From positions 1 through 39,525 of the IMG/VR virus record IMGVR_UViG_3300020733_000034: a stretch of DNA of 39,525 nt; one strand, 5' to 3'. This document shows positions 1 to 8,207 of the stretch, piece after piece; positions within the stretch are counted from its first letter, which is position 1; each line of letters begins with the position of its first letter. Both the position numbers and the translations under genes were made by a program. The notes beneath the pieces are model-generated. The model worked only from the letters and a program-made list of their open reading frames with translations. It was not told where the DNA came from and did no database searches. The DNA is from a virus.

Positions 1-546
1 GGTGTTCCTGAAGCTGGAGTACCTCCAATCGGTGCTGCATCAACACCTATGGGAATGAAAGATATGGCTGCTGATAGCATACCTGTAATGGAAAATGAGG
101 ATGACAGTGAGGAACCAACAAGAAGATATGAAATTGAAGACCATATCAATGACTTATTAAAATCTATGTTTGGTTTTAAATATTATTTCGGCTCTGAGCA
201 AGAAGAACCACCAACAATTATTCAAAAGAAAGATATACAAGGTTCATTATTTCCAATGAAACCTGTGGCTAAAGAAGAATACCCATATTTTGACAACTTG
301 AGTAATAATAGAAAAAACGAATTATTAAGTGACCGTGAGTTTGTTCAAGTAATGAAACTATTAGATTTTGATAAATTTCCTGAAGCATTAAACGCTTTGA
401 TTCGTATGAAAGAAAAAATGTTATCTGAAAATTTGGTAAATTCTAAAATGTTTAGTATTATTGCTGAAAATGAAATCCCAACAATATCAAAAGGTGATTT
501 TATATCATATTTAAAATCAAAGAAAGATGAAAAATTTAACAGCTAA
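1..546 (+). CDS. Hypothetical protein, 5' end outside the window
   Basis: The reading frame is open from base 1. The ATG at 49 is therefore probably internal, and the true start probably lies upstream. The visible part (about 181 residues) begins with a Pro/Ala/Gly-rich stretch (GVPEAGVPPIGAAST), then an acidic segment, then a mixed helical C-terminal region with RKNELLSDREF and ALNALIRMKEKML. I do not recognise the family. It lies two genes upstream of terL in a late virion-gene block, so a virion or packaging role is possible, but that is inference from position only. Its 3' end overlaps a small Pro/Thr-rich ORF at 527. Confidence 0.7.
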   Translation, partial: GVPEAGVPPIGAASTPMGMKDMAADSIPVMENEDDSEEPTRRYEIEDHINDLLKSMFGFKYYFGSEQEEPPTIIQKKDIQGSLFPMKPVAKEEYPYFDNLSNNRKNELLSDREFVQVMKLLDFDKFPEALNALIRMKEKMLSENLVNSKMFSIIAENEIPTISKGDFISYLKSKKDEKFNS

Positions 547-652
547 CGCTCCGATTACTACACCAACAATTACTCCCACGATCACACCAACACAAGATCC
601 GAGTAAGATTAACATTGAAAAACCAAGTGTTGACCCAGCTCCAAAAGCTTAA
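527..652 (+). CDS. Small Pro/Thr-rich ORF (41 aa)
   Basis: ATG at 527 opens a 41-codon frame that overlaps the end of the preceding gene by 20 bases and stops at 650-652, just before a promoter/terminator region. The product is almost entirely low complexity, with TTPTITPTITPT followed by a Lys/Pro tail. The alternating Thr-Pro-Ile pattern and the tight junction with the upstream gene suggest translational coupling. No family is recognised. It could be a short virion peptide or simply an unused frame. No ribosome-binding site stands out, which is normal in this window. Confidence 0.4.
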   Translation: MKNLTANAPITTPTITPTITPTQDPSKINIEKPSVDPAPKA

Positions 653-657
653 AAATA

Positions 658-689
658 TTTGGTTTTTCCAAAATTATTTATTAAATTTG
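658..689 (+). promoter_or_regulatory. Bacteroidota-type promoter nested on a terminator
   Basis: TTTG at 658-661 is followed after 20 bases by TAAATTTG at 682-689. This matches the Bacteroidota -33/-7 consensus (TTTG, N19-21, TAnnTTTG). The expected start, about 7 bases further on, falls after the left arm of the terminator hairpin at 689-717. Confidence 0.5.
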
Positions 690-717
690 CCTTGTCTAAT
701 AAAACAAGGCTTTTTTT
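689..717 (+). terminator. Rho-independent terminator
   Basis: GCCTTG (689-694) pairs with CAAGGC (705-710) around an A-rich loop and is followed by seven T. The next gene's ATG lies directly after the T-run. Confidence 0.75.
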
Positions 718-1860
718 ATGCGTAAATCTGGTATCAAAATTGAGGGTTACCCAAATTTCATTCACCCTAAAAATATCTCAAACCTATCATCAAGAAAACA
801 TCCTTTAGGTAATTTGCCAATCTATTCCGATAATGATAAAAATTCTCATCAAGAAGAATTACTTGCTTCAGATAGATATAAGTTTTTAATTGACGAATAT
901 TGTCGTACACATAATTGTCAAATTAATGAAATAAAACCTATAAATATTATGATGGAAGCCAGTTTAGGTGGTCATCAATTGATGAGTTTAGAACAATCCC
1001 ACAGAACCGAATTAATCAAAATTGCTGAAGAAATTGTTAGGTCTGAATATAATTTGGATAAATCTGAATTATTGTTTGACCTTGAAATTTTGGATACACC
1101 AACAACTAATTTTCCTGAAGGTATGAATTCTGAAGATAAATTTGATTTTGAATCAGAAAGTGATATACCAGATAATATAAAAGATGAAATTGTAAAAAGA
1201 AGAATTGTTAATTCTCTATGTCAGGGTGCCGCAAAAAAAGGTCACTTTATGTTTCATTTAGCTGGTGATAAATTGAATGATTTAATCCCAGGAATAGTAG
1301 ATAGTTATCAAAAAATAGTACTATCTAACGATATTCTTTATTACATGATGTCAGATGATGATTTTAATAACTTCATTGAAAACGACCAAACATCATCATA
1401 TGTTAAATTGAATTTTGATGGTGATATTCCTGTAATAGAAGCAAAAGCGTTTTCTTTTCCTATACTTGTTCATGAAATGGTTAAAGGTGTAATTGAATTA
1501 CTCGCAACTCAAGGTTACCCAAAAGATAAAGATATTGCAAAACAAGTTATCGAAACATGTGACGTTGTACGTGACGAAATGTGGGGTATCAGAATTGGCC
1601 CTGAACTATGGGTTAAATTTCATGAATTAATTCATCCATCAGATTATCATATAAAAAAACTAATCATACGTGACGTGTTCAAACTGCCAGCGGATGAGTT
1701 TATTAATTTCTTCTATGATGTTTTAAATGACACAAAATCTGCTGAAAAAAAGGTTAAATATATTACATACAATATATTAGAAAAGATCTCAGAATATGAA
1801 TTAAATAAAGATTCTGACGAGGATTTACCAGAAGTCGACTTCTCGCAATTTGACATTTAG
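718..1860 (+). CDS. Conserved protein of unknown function upstream of terminase
   Basis: This 380-residue protein begins at an ATG immediately after a terminator T-run. An in-frame stop at 700-702 rules out an earlier start. No catalytic motif is obvious. The central part (NSLCQGAAKKGHFMFHL, then a segment ending ILYYMM) and the part with FPILVHEMVKGVIELL followed by IGPELWVKFHELIHP resemble, from memory, a family found next to TerL in many environmental T4-like phages. That family has no assigned function that I know of. The length does not suit a small terminase (usually under 200 residues). Expression could come from the promoter at 658-689. A packaging or virion role is inferred from location only. 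Confidence 0.8.
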   Translation: MRKSGIKIEGYPNFIHPKNISNLSSRKHPLGNLPIYSDNDKNSHQEELLASDRYKFLIDEYCRTHNCQINEIKPINIMMEASLGGHQLMSLEQSHRTELIKIAEEIVRSEYNLDKSELLFDLEILDTPTTNFPEGMNSEDKFDFESESDIPDNIKDEIVKRRIVNSLCQGAAKKGHFMFHLAGDKLNDLIPGIVDSYQKIVLSNDILYYMMSDDDFNNFIENDQTSSYVKLNFDGDIPVIEAKAFSFPILVHEMVKGVIELLATQGYPKDKDIAKQVIETCDVVRDEMWGIRIGPELWVKFHELIHPSDYHIKKLIIRDVFKLPADEFINFFYDVLNDTKSAEKKVKYITYNILEKISEYELNKDSDEDLPEVDFSQFDI

Positions 1861-1870
1861 TCTTTACATT

Positions 1871-1880
1871 AACTATTTAT
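1871..1880 (+). promoter_or_regulatory. Putative late promoter motif before terL
   Basis: AACTATTTAT lies 20 bases before the terL start. It is one member of a motif recurring before virion genes throughout the window, with AACTATTTAT or closely related (A/G)(A/C/G)TATTTAT forms. It may be analogous to the short T4 late promoter. Confidence 0.5.
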
Positions 1881-1899
1881 CTATATATTATTATAATAT

Positions 1900-2943
1900 A
1901 TGGATAAAAAAGAATTATTAATTGAGTATAGTAAATGTGTTGCTGACCCATGTTATGTTATTGAAAATTACTATGTAACATTCGATAAAACAAGGGAAAG
2001 TTATGTCCCATTCAAATTATTCGAAAGACAAAAAGAGCTCATAAGAAACTATGAAGCTAACAGGTATAACATTGTCTTAAAATACAGACAAGCAGGTATT
2101 ACAACTGTAACTGCTGCTTATGCGGCGGTTAAAGCGGTAATGGCAAACGCTGAAAACCCTGAAAGAATATTGATTCTTGCTAATAAGCAAGAAACGGCAA
2201 TAGAGTTTCTTACAAAGATAACCGACTTTATTAAACAATCACCTAATTGGTTGTTGACAAATATCGGAACATTTAATAAAGAGGGTAAAATTGATTTTAC
2301 AAAGGGTGCCTCTAAACACGTTAAGTTTAAAAATGGTTCTGAAATCAAAGCGGTTGCAACATCTAAAGATGCCTTGCGTGGTTACACACCAACAATCATG
2401 ATTCTGGATGAGGGTGCGTTCATTGAGGGTGGTCAAGAATTATGGTCAGCATGTCTGGCCTCAGTTTCAACAGGTGGTAAAGTATATCTTATCTCAACAC
2501 CTAATGGTATGGATGAAATATACTACGAAGCTTATGAAGGTTCTGTTGACGGTACAAACAAATTCAAAATTACAGCGATCAAATGGTGGGAAGATCCAAG
2601 ATATAACAAAGGTTTAAAAATGATAAAAACCGATGATATTATAAACTGGATTCAAAAACCTGAGGCAGAAAAAAATGAAGAGATTCTCACAGACATTATT
2701 CCAGCTGAAGTAAATGGTGTCGTTAAGCCTGATTTATATAAACAAATCATGAATTATATAACACAAGGTTATCAACCACATTCACAATGGTTTGAGAATA
2801 TGTGTCGTGATATGAACTTAAATAAACGAATGATCAACCAAGAGTTGAATTGTGTTATAGGTCAAACAATGGTTACTATTAGGAATAAAAATACTGGTAT
2901 TATTGAGAATATATTGATTCAAGATTTAAATAGTAGACTCTAA
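1900..2943 (+). CDS. terL: Terminase large subunit, N-terminal half fused to a split-intein N fragment
   Basis: This is the ATPase half of a T4 gp17-like packaging motor. It shows a Walker A-like segment (KYRQAGIT), a Walker B (IMILDEGAF) and the coupling motif STPNG. Residues 1-317 are extein, ending INQELN. From Cys318 (base 2851) the sequence stops matching terminase and becomes an intein N fragment of 30 residues starting CVIGQTMV, which runs straight into a stop. The rest of terminase begins on a separate gene at 3887, after an endonuclease gene. Trans-splicing would join INQELN to CAFIGSG and give a 618-residue protein, close to the roughly 610 of gp17. A late-type motif lies 20 bases upstream of the ATG. 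Confidence 0.96.
   Translation: MDKKELLIEYSKCVADPCYVIENYYVTFDKTRESYVPFKLFERQKELIRNYEANRYNIVLKYRQAGITTVTAAYAAVKAVMANAENPERILILANKQETAIEFLTKITDFIKQSPNWLLTNIGTFNKEGKIDFTKGASKHVKFKNGSEIKAVATSKDALRGYTPTIMILDEGAFIEGGQELWSACLASVSTGGKVYLISTPNGMDEIYYEAYEGSVDGTNKFKITAIKWWEDPRYNKGLKMIKTDDIINWIQKPEAEKNEEILTDIIPAEVNGVVKPDLYKQIMNYITQGYQPHSQWFENMCRDMNLNKRMINQELNCVIGQTMVTIRNKNTGIIENILIQDLNSRL
2851..2940 (+). mobile_element. Split intein N fragment (TerL IntN, 30 aa)
   Basis: Starts with the nucleophile Cys1 and contains the block A pattern C-V-I-G-Q-T-M-V. At 30 residues it is far shorter than the N part of canonical split inteins. It resembles the atypically split AceL-TerL intein known from metagenomic phage terminases (IntN about 25 aa). 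It aligns without gaps with the ClpC IntN at 27536: C1, I3, T6, R11, N12, T15, G16, I18, I21 and D25 are shared. Confidence 0.93.
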
Positions 2944-2959
2944 CTTCTGATTAAATTTA

Positions 2960-2969
2960 AACTATTTAT
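2960..2969 (+). promoter_or_regulatory. Putative late promoter before the TerL endonuclease
   Basis: AACTATTTAT lies 5 bases before the endonuclease ATG. It is the same motif as at 1871 and it could let the nuclease and the downstream TerL-C gene be transcribed independently. With a leader this short the start site would be at or next to the ATG. Confidence 0.45.
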
Positions 2970-2973
2970 TATT

Positions 2974-3897
2974 ATGGAAATAATTAATAAAACAAAAAAA
3001 GGTTGGATAACATCAAAAGCAAAAATAACAAGTGATATTTATGATAAAGATAAAACAATAAAAATATTAAAAGAAAATGATTTTTATTTATCGTTATTGG
3101 GTCGAGCAAAAAACAGAACACTAATAAAAAATGATAGTGTTTTATATAATTCTATATATGAGTATACCAAATCTCTGAATGATTTAAATAAAAATAATAA
3201 TAAATTTTCTATCAGAATTTTATTTTTAGTGAAAGATAGTGGTGATATAGAAAGAATAAAATGTAAAAAATGTTTAAATAATTTAACATCATTTAATTAT
3301 GAAAAAGGTTATTTTAATGAATACTGTTTAAATTGTTTTAATACAAAAAAAATTAAATACCCAAATATTGACTGGTTTAAAACTAAGTACTCATCTAATT
3401 GGGAATATTTCTATAAATTGGATCGTGAGAGAATTAAAAATAAAAAAGTTGGCAGTAAAGATTGGTATATTAAAAAATATGGCGAGTTAAATGGTACATT
3501 AAAATATGATAATGTTAAAGAAAACAGAATTAATAATCTAACTAATTTAATTGGTGTAAAATATTCTAAAATTTCACAAGAAATATTTTGGTTAATTTAT
3601 AAAGAATTAACAGATGATGAAAAAAATAAATGTTATTTTAAAGAACTAAATCATGAATATTTCTTAAAAAACGGTAATTCTTGTTTTTTTATTGATTTTA
3701 AATGTGGTGATTTTGTCATAGAATATGATGGTGAATATTGGCATAAAAATAGAAAAGAATTGGATGAATTACGAAATGTGTTTTATAAAAAAAATAAATT
3801 AAATCTTTTAATACTTAACGAAAAAGATTATAATAGAACAAACAAAAACGAAGACACAATCGAAAAATGTTTGGCGTTTATTAGAAATGAATATTAA
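2974..3897 (+). CDS. Free-standing Vsr-like (EDxHD) homing endonuclease between the terL halves
   Basis: This 307-residue, Lys/Asn-rich protein has a zinc-binding pattern CKKC...CLNC near residues 93-126. Its C-terminal nuclease core reads FVIEYDGEYWHK (E250, D252, E254, H257) within a Vsr/PD-(D/E)XK-like strand arrangement. The same core (SQE-x-F, then IEFNGDCYH) occurs in the endonuclease inside clpC. Endonucleases of this EDxHD class are known to sit between halves of fractured phage genes that carry split inteins. The expected role is to cut intein-free terL alleles and so spread the insertion. Its stop codon overlaps the start of TerL-C by 11 bases, which would couple their translation. 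Confidence 0.88.
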   Translation: MEIINKTKKGWITSKAKITSDIYDKDKTIKILKENDFYLSLLGRAKNRTLIKNDSVLYNSIYEYTKSLNDLNKNNNKFSIRILFLVKDSGDIERIKCKKCLNNLTSFNYEKGYFNEYCLNCFNTKKIKYPNIDWFKTKYSSNWEYFYKLDRERIKNKKVGSKDWYIKKYGELNGTLKYDNVKENRINNLTNLIGVKYSKISQEIFWLIYKELTDDEKNKCYFKELNHEYFLKNGNSCFFIDFKCGDFVIEYDGEYWHKNRKELDELRNVFYKKNKLNLLILNEKDYNRTNKNEDTIEKCLAFIRNEY

Positions 3898-4213
3898 ATT
3901 AAATACTGAATATGAAGTCTTAACACCAAATGGTTTTAAAGATTTTTATGCAATAAAACAAATAAAAAAAACCTATTTGAAAATATCATTTAATAACGGT
4001 GAAGAAATAGGTATAACACCCAATCACATTTTTGTTATTAACAATGTTGAAATTTTAGCTAAAGATATTAAAATTGGTGATAAATTACAAGGTATTCATG
4101 ATGAATTAATAGTAATCTCAATTACACCTGTTGATGAATTTACAGATGTTTATGATTTAATAGAAGTGGATGGTGGTAATATATATTATACTAATAATAT
4201 ATTATCTCATAAT
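3887..4213 (+). mobile_element. Split intein C fragment (TerL IntC, 109 aa)
   Basis: Ends with His-Asn before the +1 Cys. It carries VLTPNGF near the start and the Hint-fold strand pattern (ISFNNGEEI, then NHIF). The architecture matches the roughly 104-residue IntC of AceL-TerL. The break falls after the first strands of the Hint fold, unlike the usual split near the endonuclease site. Confidence 0.93.
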
Positions 4214-5119
4214 TGTGCTTTTATTGGTTCTGGTGATAACGTAATTGATGCGGCAATACTTGAAAAACAATTACAAATAAATGTACAAGACCCAATAATT
4301 AAAGATTCAAGATGGGATAGTACATTATGGATATGGAAATATCCTGAGGAAGGTCACAGATACATTGGTGCCCTTGACGTATCCAGAGGAGATTCCGAGG
4401 ACGCTACTGGATATAGTATTATCGATTTTGATACTTTTGAACAAGTTCTTGAATACCATGGTAAGGTTCCACCTGACGTTGCTGCGATAATTGTTGAGCA
4501 ATATAGTAAAATGTATAATGCATTAACCACTTTCGATATAACTGGTGGTATGGGTATAGCCGCAATCAATAAGCTGAAGGAAATGAATTTTCCATCTAAA
4601 CTTTATCATTACGATGATGATAACGATTTAACATTATTTTATGGTGCGGACTCAGACAAAACACCTGGAATCAACTTTGCTTCAAAAAATAGACGTGTAC
4701 AAATAGTACAGGCTCTCGAAGAAGCTGTATGTCGTGGTGGGTTTAAAATTAGAAGTGTTAGATTAATAAACGAATTGAAAAAATTTGTATTCAAGAACGG
4801 TAAACCTGATCATATGAAAGGTTCACATGATGACCTTATCATGGCCTTGGGTATGTGTTTGTTTGTCGCAAATACCTCTTTCAAAAGATTATCTGAAAAT
4901 ACTTCTACAACAAAAGCTATGTTAGATAGTTGGAAAGTTCAAACTAATAGCATCCAATCAACAGCCGCAAATATGATAAATGATATTAATACGTTAGTCA
5001 GTAACGATAAAATTTATGATAATCAGGGTATTTATAGTAATAAAGAAGAAATATTACAAAATACTCGTGACTTTTCTTGGTTATTTGGTAATATTAATAA
5101 ATATAACCCTCAAAATTAA
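3887..5119 (+). CDS. terL: Terminase large subunit, C-terminal half preceded by a split-intein C fragment
   Basis: Residues 1-109 are an intein C fragment: VLTPNGF, a block-B-like TPNHIFV and the terminal ILSHN. Cys110 (base 4214) is the +1 residue of the C-extein CAFIGSG, the conserved segment that follows the ATPase domain in gp17-type terminases. The nuclease domain follows, with acidic metal-ligand candidates in ALDVSRGD, FDITGGMG and HDDLIMALG, the RNase H-like arrangement of headful nucleases. The C-extein is 301 residues. The ATG lies inside the end of the endonuclease gene (11-base overlap), so translation probably depends on readthrough or reinitiation from it. Without trans-splicing neither half has both motor and nuclease. 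Confidence 0.96.
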   Translation: MNIKLNTEYEVLTPNGFKDFYAIKQIKKTYLKISFNNGEEIGITPNHIFVINNVEILAKDIKIGDKLQGIHDELIVISITPVDEFTDVYDLIEVDGGNIYYTNNILSHNCAFIGSGDNVIDAAILEKQLQINVQDPIIKDSRWDSTLWIWKYPEEGHRYIGALDVSRGDSEDATGYSIIDFDTFEQVLEYHGKVPPDVAAIIVEQYSKMYNALTTFDITGGMGIAAINKLKEMNFPSKLYHYDDDNDLTLFYGADSDKTPGINFASKNRRVQIVQALEEAVCRGGFKIRSVRLINELKKFVFKNGKPDHMKGSHDDLIMALGMCLFVANTSFKRLSENTSTTKAMLDSWKVQTNSIQSTAANMINDINTLVSNDKIYDNQGIYSNKEEILQNTRDFSWLFGNINKYNPQN

Positions 5120-5124
5120 AAACT

Positions 5125-5346
5125 ATGAGTAGACAGTTATTTTCAAGGTTTAACACAGCAGGTGCTGTAAGACAAAGCGTTAATAGTGCAACAAAAAGTG
5201 AAGCTACAAACGTAAATAAAAAGGCTACTTTGGTTTGTTCTAATTATGATGACCCATTTGTAAATTATGCATATGACGCACAATGGAATATTAAATTACA
5301 ACGCCAAGTACATAACCCAGTATTCGAATGTGGATACGTTGAATAA
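5125..5346 (+). CDS. Small hypothetical protein between terminase and portal (73 aa)
   Basis: A 73-residue ORF starting 5 bases after the terL stop and ending 9 bases before the portal ATG, so it belongs to the same transcript. The N-terminal half is polar (Ser/Thr/Ala/Asn). The second half contains DDPFVNYAYDAQWNIKLQRQ and VFECGYVE. No domain, signal peptide or membrane helix is visible. In T4 this interval holds the tail sheath and tube genes, but this product is far too small for either. The function is unknown. Tight spacing and the conserved-looking aromatic C-terminal half support a real gene. Confidence 0.75.
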   Translation: MSRQLFSRFNTAGAVRQSVNSATKSEATNVNKKATLVCSNYDDPFVNYAYDAQWNIKLQRQVHNPVFECGYVE

Positions 5347-5355
5347 TCTAAACAT

Positions 5356-8163
5356 ATGGCAAATTTTACAGTATTTCAAAAATTAAATAAAGTTTTAGGT
5401 AATGAATTAGAATCACCTAAATATACCATTGACCCAAATTCATTCAAGAATCTTGACGATCAGGAACTCGAAATGAAACGACTTGAGGCACAGCAGGTCA
5501 TCTATTTACAGAATCAGTGGAAAAAAATTGATAACGAATTATATCAAAAAGCTGTTTATTACGAACCAACCAGAATCGCATCATATTATGATTACGAAGC
5601 AATGGAGTTTTGTTTGGCTGGAGAGACTAAAATAGCAACACCAAGCGGATTCATAACCATAGAAGAGTTAGCTAAAAAGGGTAGGGAGAATGAATTTATT
5701 GTTTATTCCTATGACCATAATACTAAAAAAGTTGTACCAGCATGGGCTAAAAACGCACACCATACAAGAGATGAAGTGACATATAAGGTTATTTTTGACG
5801 ATGATTCTTATATTATTGGTACTTTTGACCATAAATTAATGAAAAGAGATGGTAGTTTTTCAAAAATTTCAGAATTAAAAGAAGGGGATTCTATGATGCC
5901 TTTCTATAGAAAATCTTTTTATAATAACCAAAAATATAATTGGGTTTATACTTGTAATTCATTAGAAGGTTATAATGGTTGGGTATCTGAACACAATTTA
6001 ATTGCTGAGTGGTTCTATGAGACTAAAATTAATGAAGATGAAGAGGTTCACCATATAGATTTTAATGGTAAAAACAATTCCCCTGAAAATTTATCTATTA
6101 TGAAAATATCTGAGCATAGAGCATACCATGCGAGATTAAATAATAGTAAGCTTTGGGTAAATGAGGAATATAGAGCAAAAATGCTTGAAATAAGTAAAAG
6201 AACAGATAATAAACACAAATGGAATGGTGCAAGAAGTGGTAAGAATAATCCAGCTTATTTTAAAATACCTTTTGATTTAATTATTGAAACAGCAAAAAAA
6301 ATTAAAACACTTAAAGGTACGGCGAAAGAGTTAAATATTTCTCACACAAAATTACAAAGAGAAATAATGATGGCTGGATATAAAGACTGGAAAACATTTT
6401 GTCATGCATATAGTATAGAGTTATCTAAATACTCAACAGCAACCGTTAAAGGTGAACAATATGTTCTGAATCATAAAATTAAATCTATTGAACCATATAA
6501 AGTTATACCAGTATATGATTTGACAGTACCAGGGTATAAAAATTTTGCAACAGATACAATATTTTCACATAATACTCCAGAAATTGCTGCTGCGCTTGAT
6601 ATATTTTCTGAGGAGGCAACAACACCTAATGAAAGTGGTAAAATTCTAACAGTATATTCGGAAAGTAATCGTATCAAAGACGAATTAACAGACCTTTTTG
6701 ATAATGTAATCGATATCAATTCAGTTATCACCAGCTGGGCAAGAAACCTATGCAAATATGGTGATAATTTTTTATATAACAAGGTTATTCCAGGTAAAGG
6801 TATTGTGGGTGTAACACAATTACCAAACATCGAAATCACAAGAGCTGAACCAGGTTTCTCAAAAGTTATGAGTATGGATGATTTCCAAAAAGAAAAGAAT
6901 GTTAAATTCTTTTGGAAGGAAAAACAACTTGATTTCAACTCATTTGAGATATCTCACTTCAGACTCATGGGTGATGATAGACGTTTACCTTATGGTACAA
7001 GTATGCTCGAAAAAGTTAGAAGAATTTGGAAACAATTACTTTTAGCCGAAGACGCTATGCTTGTTTATCGTGTTACCAGAGCCCCAGAAAGACGTGTTTA
7101 CAAAGTTTATGTAGGTAATATGGATGAAAAAGACATCGATGCTTACGTAGATAAAGTCGCTAATAACTTCAAAAGATCAAATTTGGTAAACTCATCAAAC
7201 GGACAACAAGATACCAGATATAATGCTATGGCCGTGGATCAAGACTTTTTTATCCCAACCAGAGACCCTCAATTACCAATGCCAATTGAAACATTACCAG
7301 GAGCTCAAAATCTTGGGGAAATAGCTGATATTCAATACATTCAAAATAAAATGTTGGCTGCTCTAAGAATCCCTAAAACGTTCTTAGGTTTTGATCAAGC
7401 TGTTGGTGACGGTAAAAACCTATCCATTCTTGATATACGTTTTGCAAGAGCTGTTTATAGATTACAAAGATCTATAATACAAGAGTTAAATAAAATGGCA
7501 ATCATCCACCTTTATGTTAAAGGTTATGAGGATGATTTACATAATTTTACTCTATCTTTATCTAATCCTTCCACCCAAGCAGACATGCTTAAAATCACTA
7601 ACTGGCAAGCTAAAATACAACTTTACAAAGACGCTGTTACAGATCTTGGTAATGGTTTTGGGCCTGTATCACAAACTTGGGCTAAGAAAGAAATTCTTGG
7701 ATTCAGTGATGATGAAATTAAAATTGATGTTCAAAGACAAGTTGTGGAAAAAGCAGCCTCTGAAGAACTTAAAATGTTGGGTGAAACAATCAAACAAACA
7801 GGTATGTTTAGAGATTTGTATAAATTATACAAGATTGATCCTAACAATATGGGACAAGCGCCTGCTGAAAACCAACAACAAGAAACTCCTCCAGGCGGCG
7901 GAACAGGTGGTGGTGTAGCTCAAGATTTCACAGCACCACTCGAAGGTGGAACAACCCCTGAAATTGGTGGAACGGAAACAACACCAGAAGCTGGTGCTGC
8001 ACCAGAGGCTGGCACGGCTGAAACCCCAATGCCAGGTACGCCAGGTGAAGAAACACAATTACAAGAAAATATGGTAAAAAGGATGTTATTGAATAGAAGA
8101 CAGTCAATAAGTGAAAATATTTCCAAAACTTTGGATGATATTGACAAAATGTTAAACGAATAA
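5356..8163 (+). CDS. 20: Portal protein (gp20-like) with in-frame intein
   Basis: The precursor has 935 residues. Residues 1-85 and 407-935 are portal extein: YEPTRIASYYDYEAMEF joins TPEIAAALDIFSEEAT, then the stem and clip region (VRRIWKQLLLAEDAMLVYRVTRAPERRVYKV) typical of T4-type portals. Removing the intein (86-406) leaves 614 residues, somewhat longer than gp20 because of a Pro/Gly/Thr-rich tail (about residues 830-890) before a short helical C-terminus ending DKMLNE. The portal forms the dodecameric DNA gate at the capsid vertex and the docking site for TerL, encoded just upstream. The gene is co-oriented with terL and separated from it only by one small ORF. Confidence 0.95.
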   Translation: MANFTVFQKLNKVLGNELESPKYTIDPNSFKNLDDQELEMKRLEAQQVIYLQNQWKKIDNELYQKAVYYEPTRIASYYDYEAMEFCLAGETKIATPSGFITIEELAKKGRENEFIVYSYDHNTKKVVPAWAKNAHHTRDEVTYKVIFDDDSYIIGTFDHKLMKRDGSFSKISELKEGDSMMPFYRKSFYNNQKYNWVYTCNSLEGYNGWVSEHNLIAEWFYETKINEDEEVHHIDFNGKNNSPENLSIMKISEHRAYHARLNNSKLWVNEEYRAKMLEISKRTDNKHKWNGARSGKNNPAYFKIPFDLIIETAKKIKTLKGTAKELNISHTKLQREIMMAGYKDWKTFCHAYSIELSKYSTATVKGEQYVLNHKIKSIEPYKVIPVYDLTVPGYKNFATDTIFSHNTPEIAAALDIFSEEATTPNESGKILTVYSESNRIKDELTDLFDNVIDINSVITSWARNLCKYGDNFLYNKVIPGKGIVGVTQLPNIEITRAEPGFSKVMSMDDFQKEKNVKFFWKEKQLDFNSFEISHFRLMGDDRRLPYGTSMLEKVRRIWKQLLLAEDAMLVYRVTRAPERRVYKVYVGNMDEKDIDAYVDKVANNFKRSNLVNSSNGQQDTRYNAMAVDQDFFIPTRDPQLPMPIETLPGAQNLGEIADIQYIQNKMLAALRIPKTFLGFDQAVGDGKNLSILDIRFARAVYRLQRSIIQELNKMAIIHLYVKGYEDDLHNFTLSLSNPSTQADMLKITNWQAKIQLYKDAVTDLGNGFGPVSQTWAKKEILGFSDDEIKIDVQRQVVEKAASEELKMLGETIKQTGMFRDLYKLYKIDPNNMGQAPAENQQQETPPGGGTGGGVAQDFTAPLEGGTTPEIGGTETTPEAGAAPEAGTAETPMPGTPGEETQLQENMVKRMLLNRRQSISENISKTLDDIDKMLNE
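5611..6573 (+). mobile_element. Cis-splicing intein with HNH endonuclease in the portal gene (321 aa)
   Basis: Begins CLAGETKIATPSGF (block A) and ends IFSHN before a +1 Thr. The block-B-like segment is GTFDHKLM. An HNH nuclease lies in the middle: HHIDFNGKNNSPENL begins at His232-His233 of the precursor, with a further His in SEHRAYH. A helix-turn-helix-like stretch (GTAKELNISHTKLQREI) that follows may help recognise the target. The insertion lies at the N-terminal edge of the conserved portal core. Confidence 0.94.
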
Positions 8164-8182
8164 AACCTTTTACCAAAAAAAC

Positions 8183-8192
8183 AAATATTTAT
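8183..8192 (+). promoter_or_regulatory. Putative late promoter motif
   Basis: AAATATTTAT lies 15 bases before the ATG at 8208. It is a variant of the recurring late motif. Confidence 0.4.
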
Positions 8193-8207
8193 TTAAAACA
8201 ATCAAAT

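Noticed and set aside
1900-5119. terL as a pseudogene broken by frameshift or insertion
   Set aside because: The break carries proper intein fragments (Cys1 start, HN end, Cys +1) on both sides and the exteins join without loss of sequence.
7825-8176. Minus-strand ORFs in the portal tail
   Set aside because: They arise from the Pro/Gly/Thr-rich codons of the portal C-terminus read backwards.
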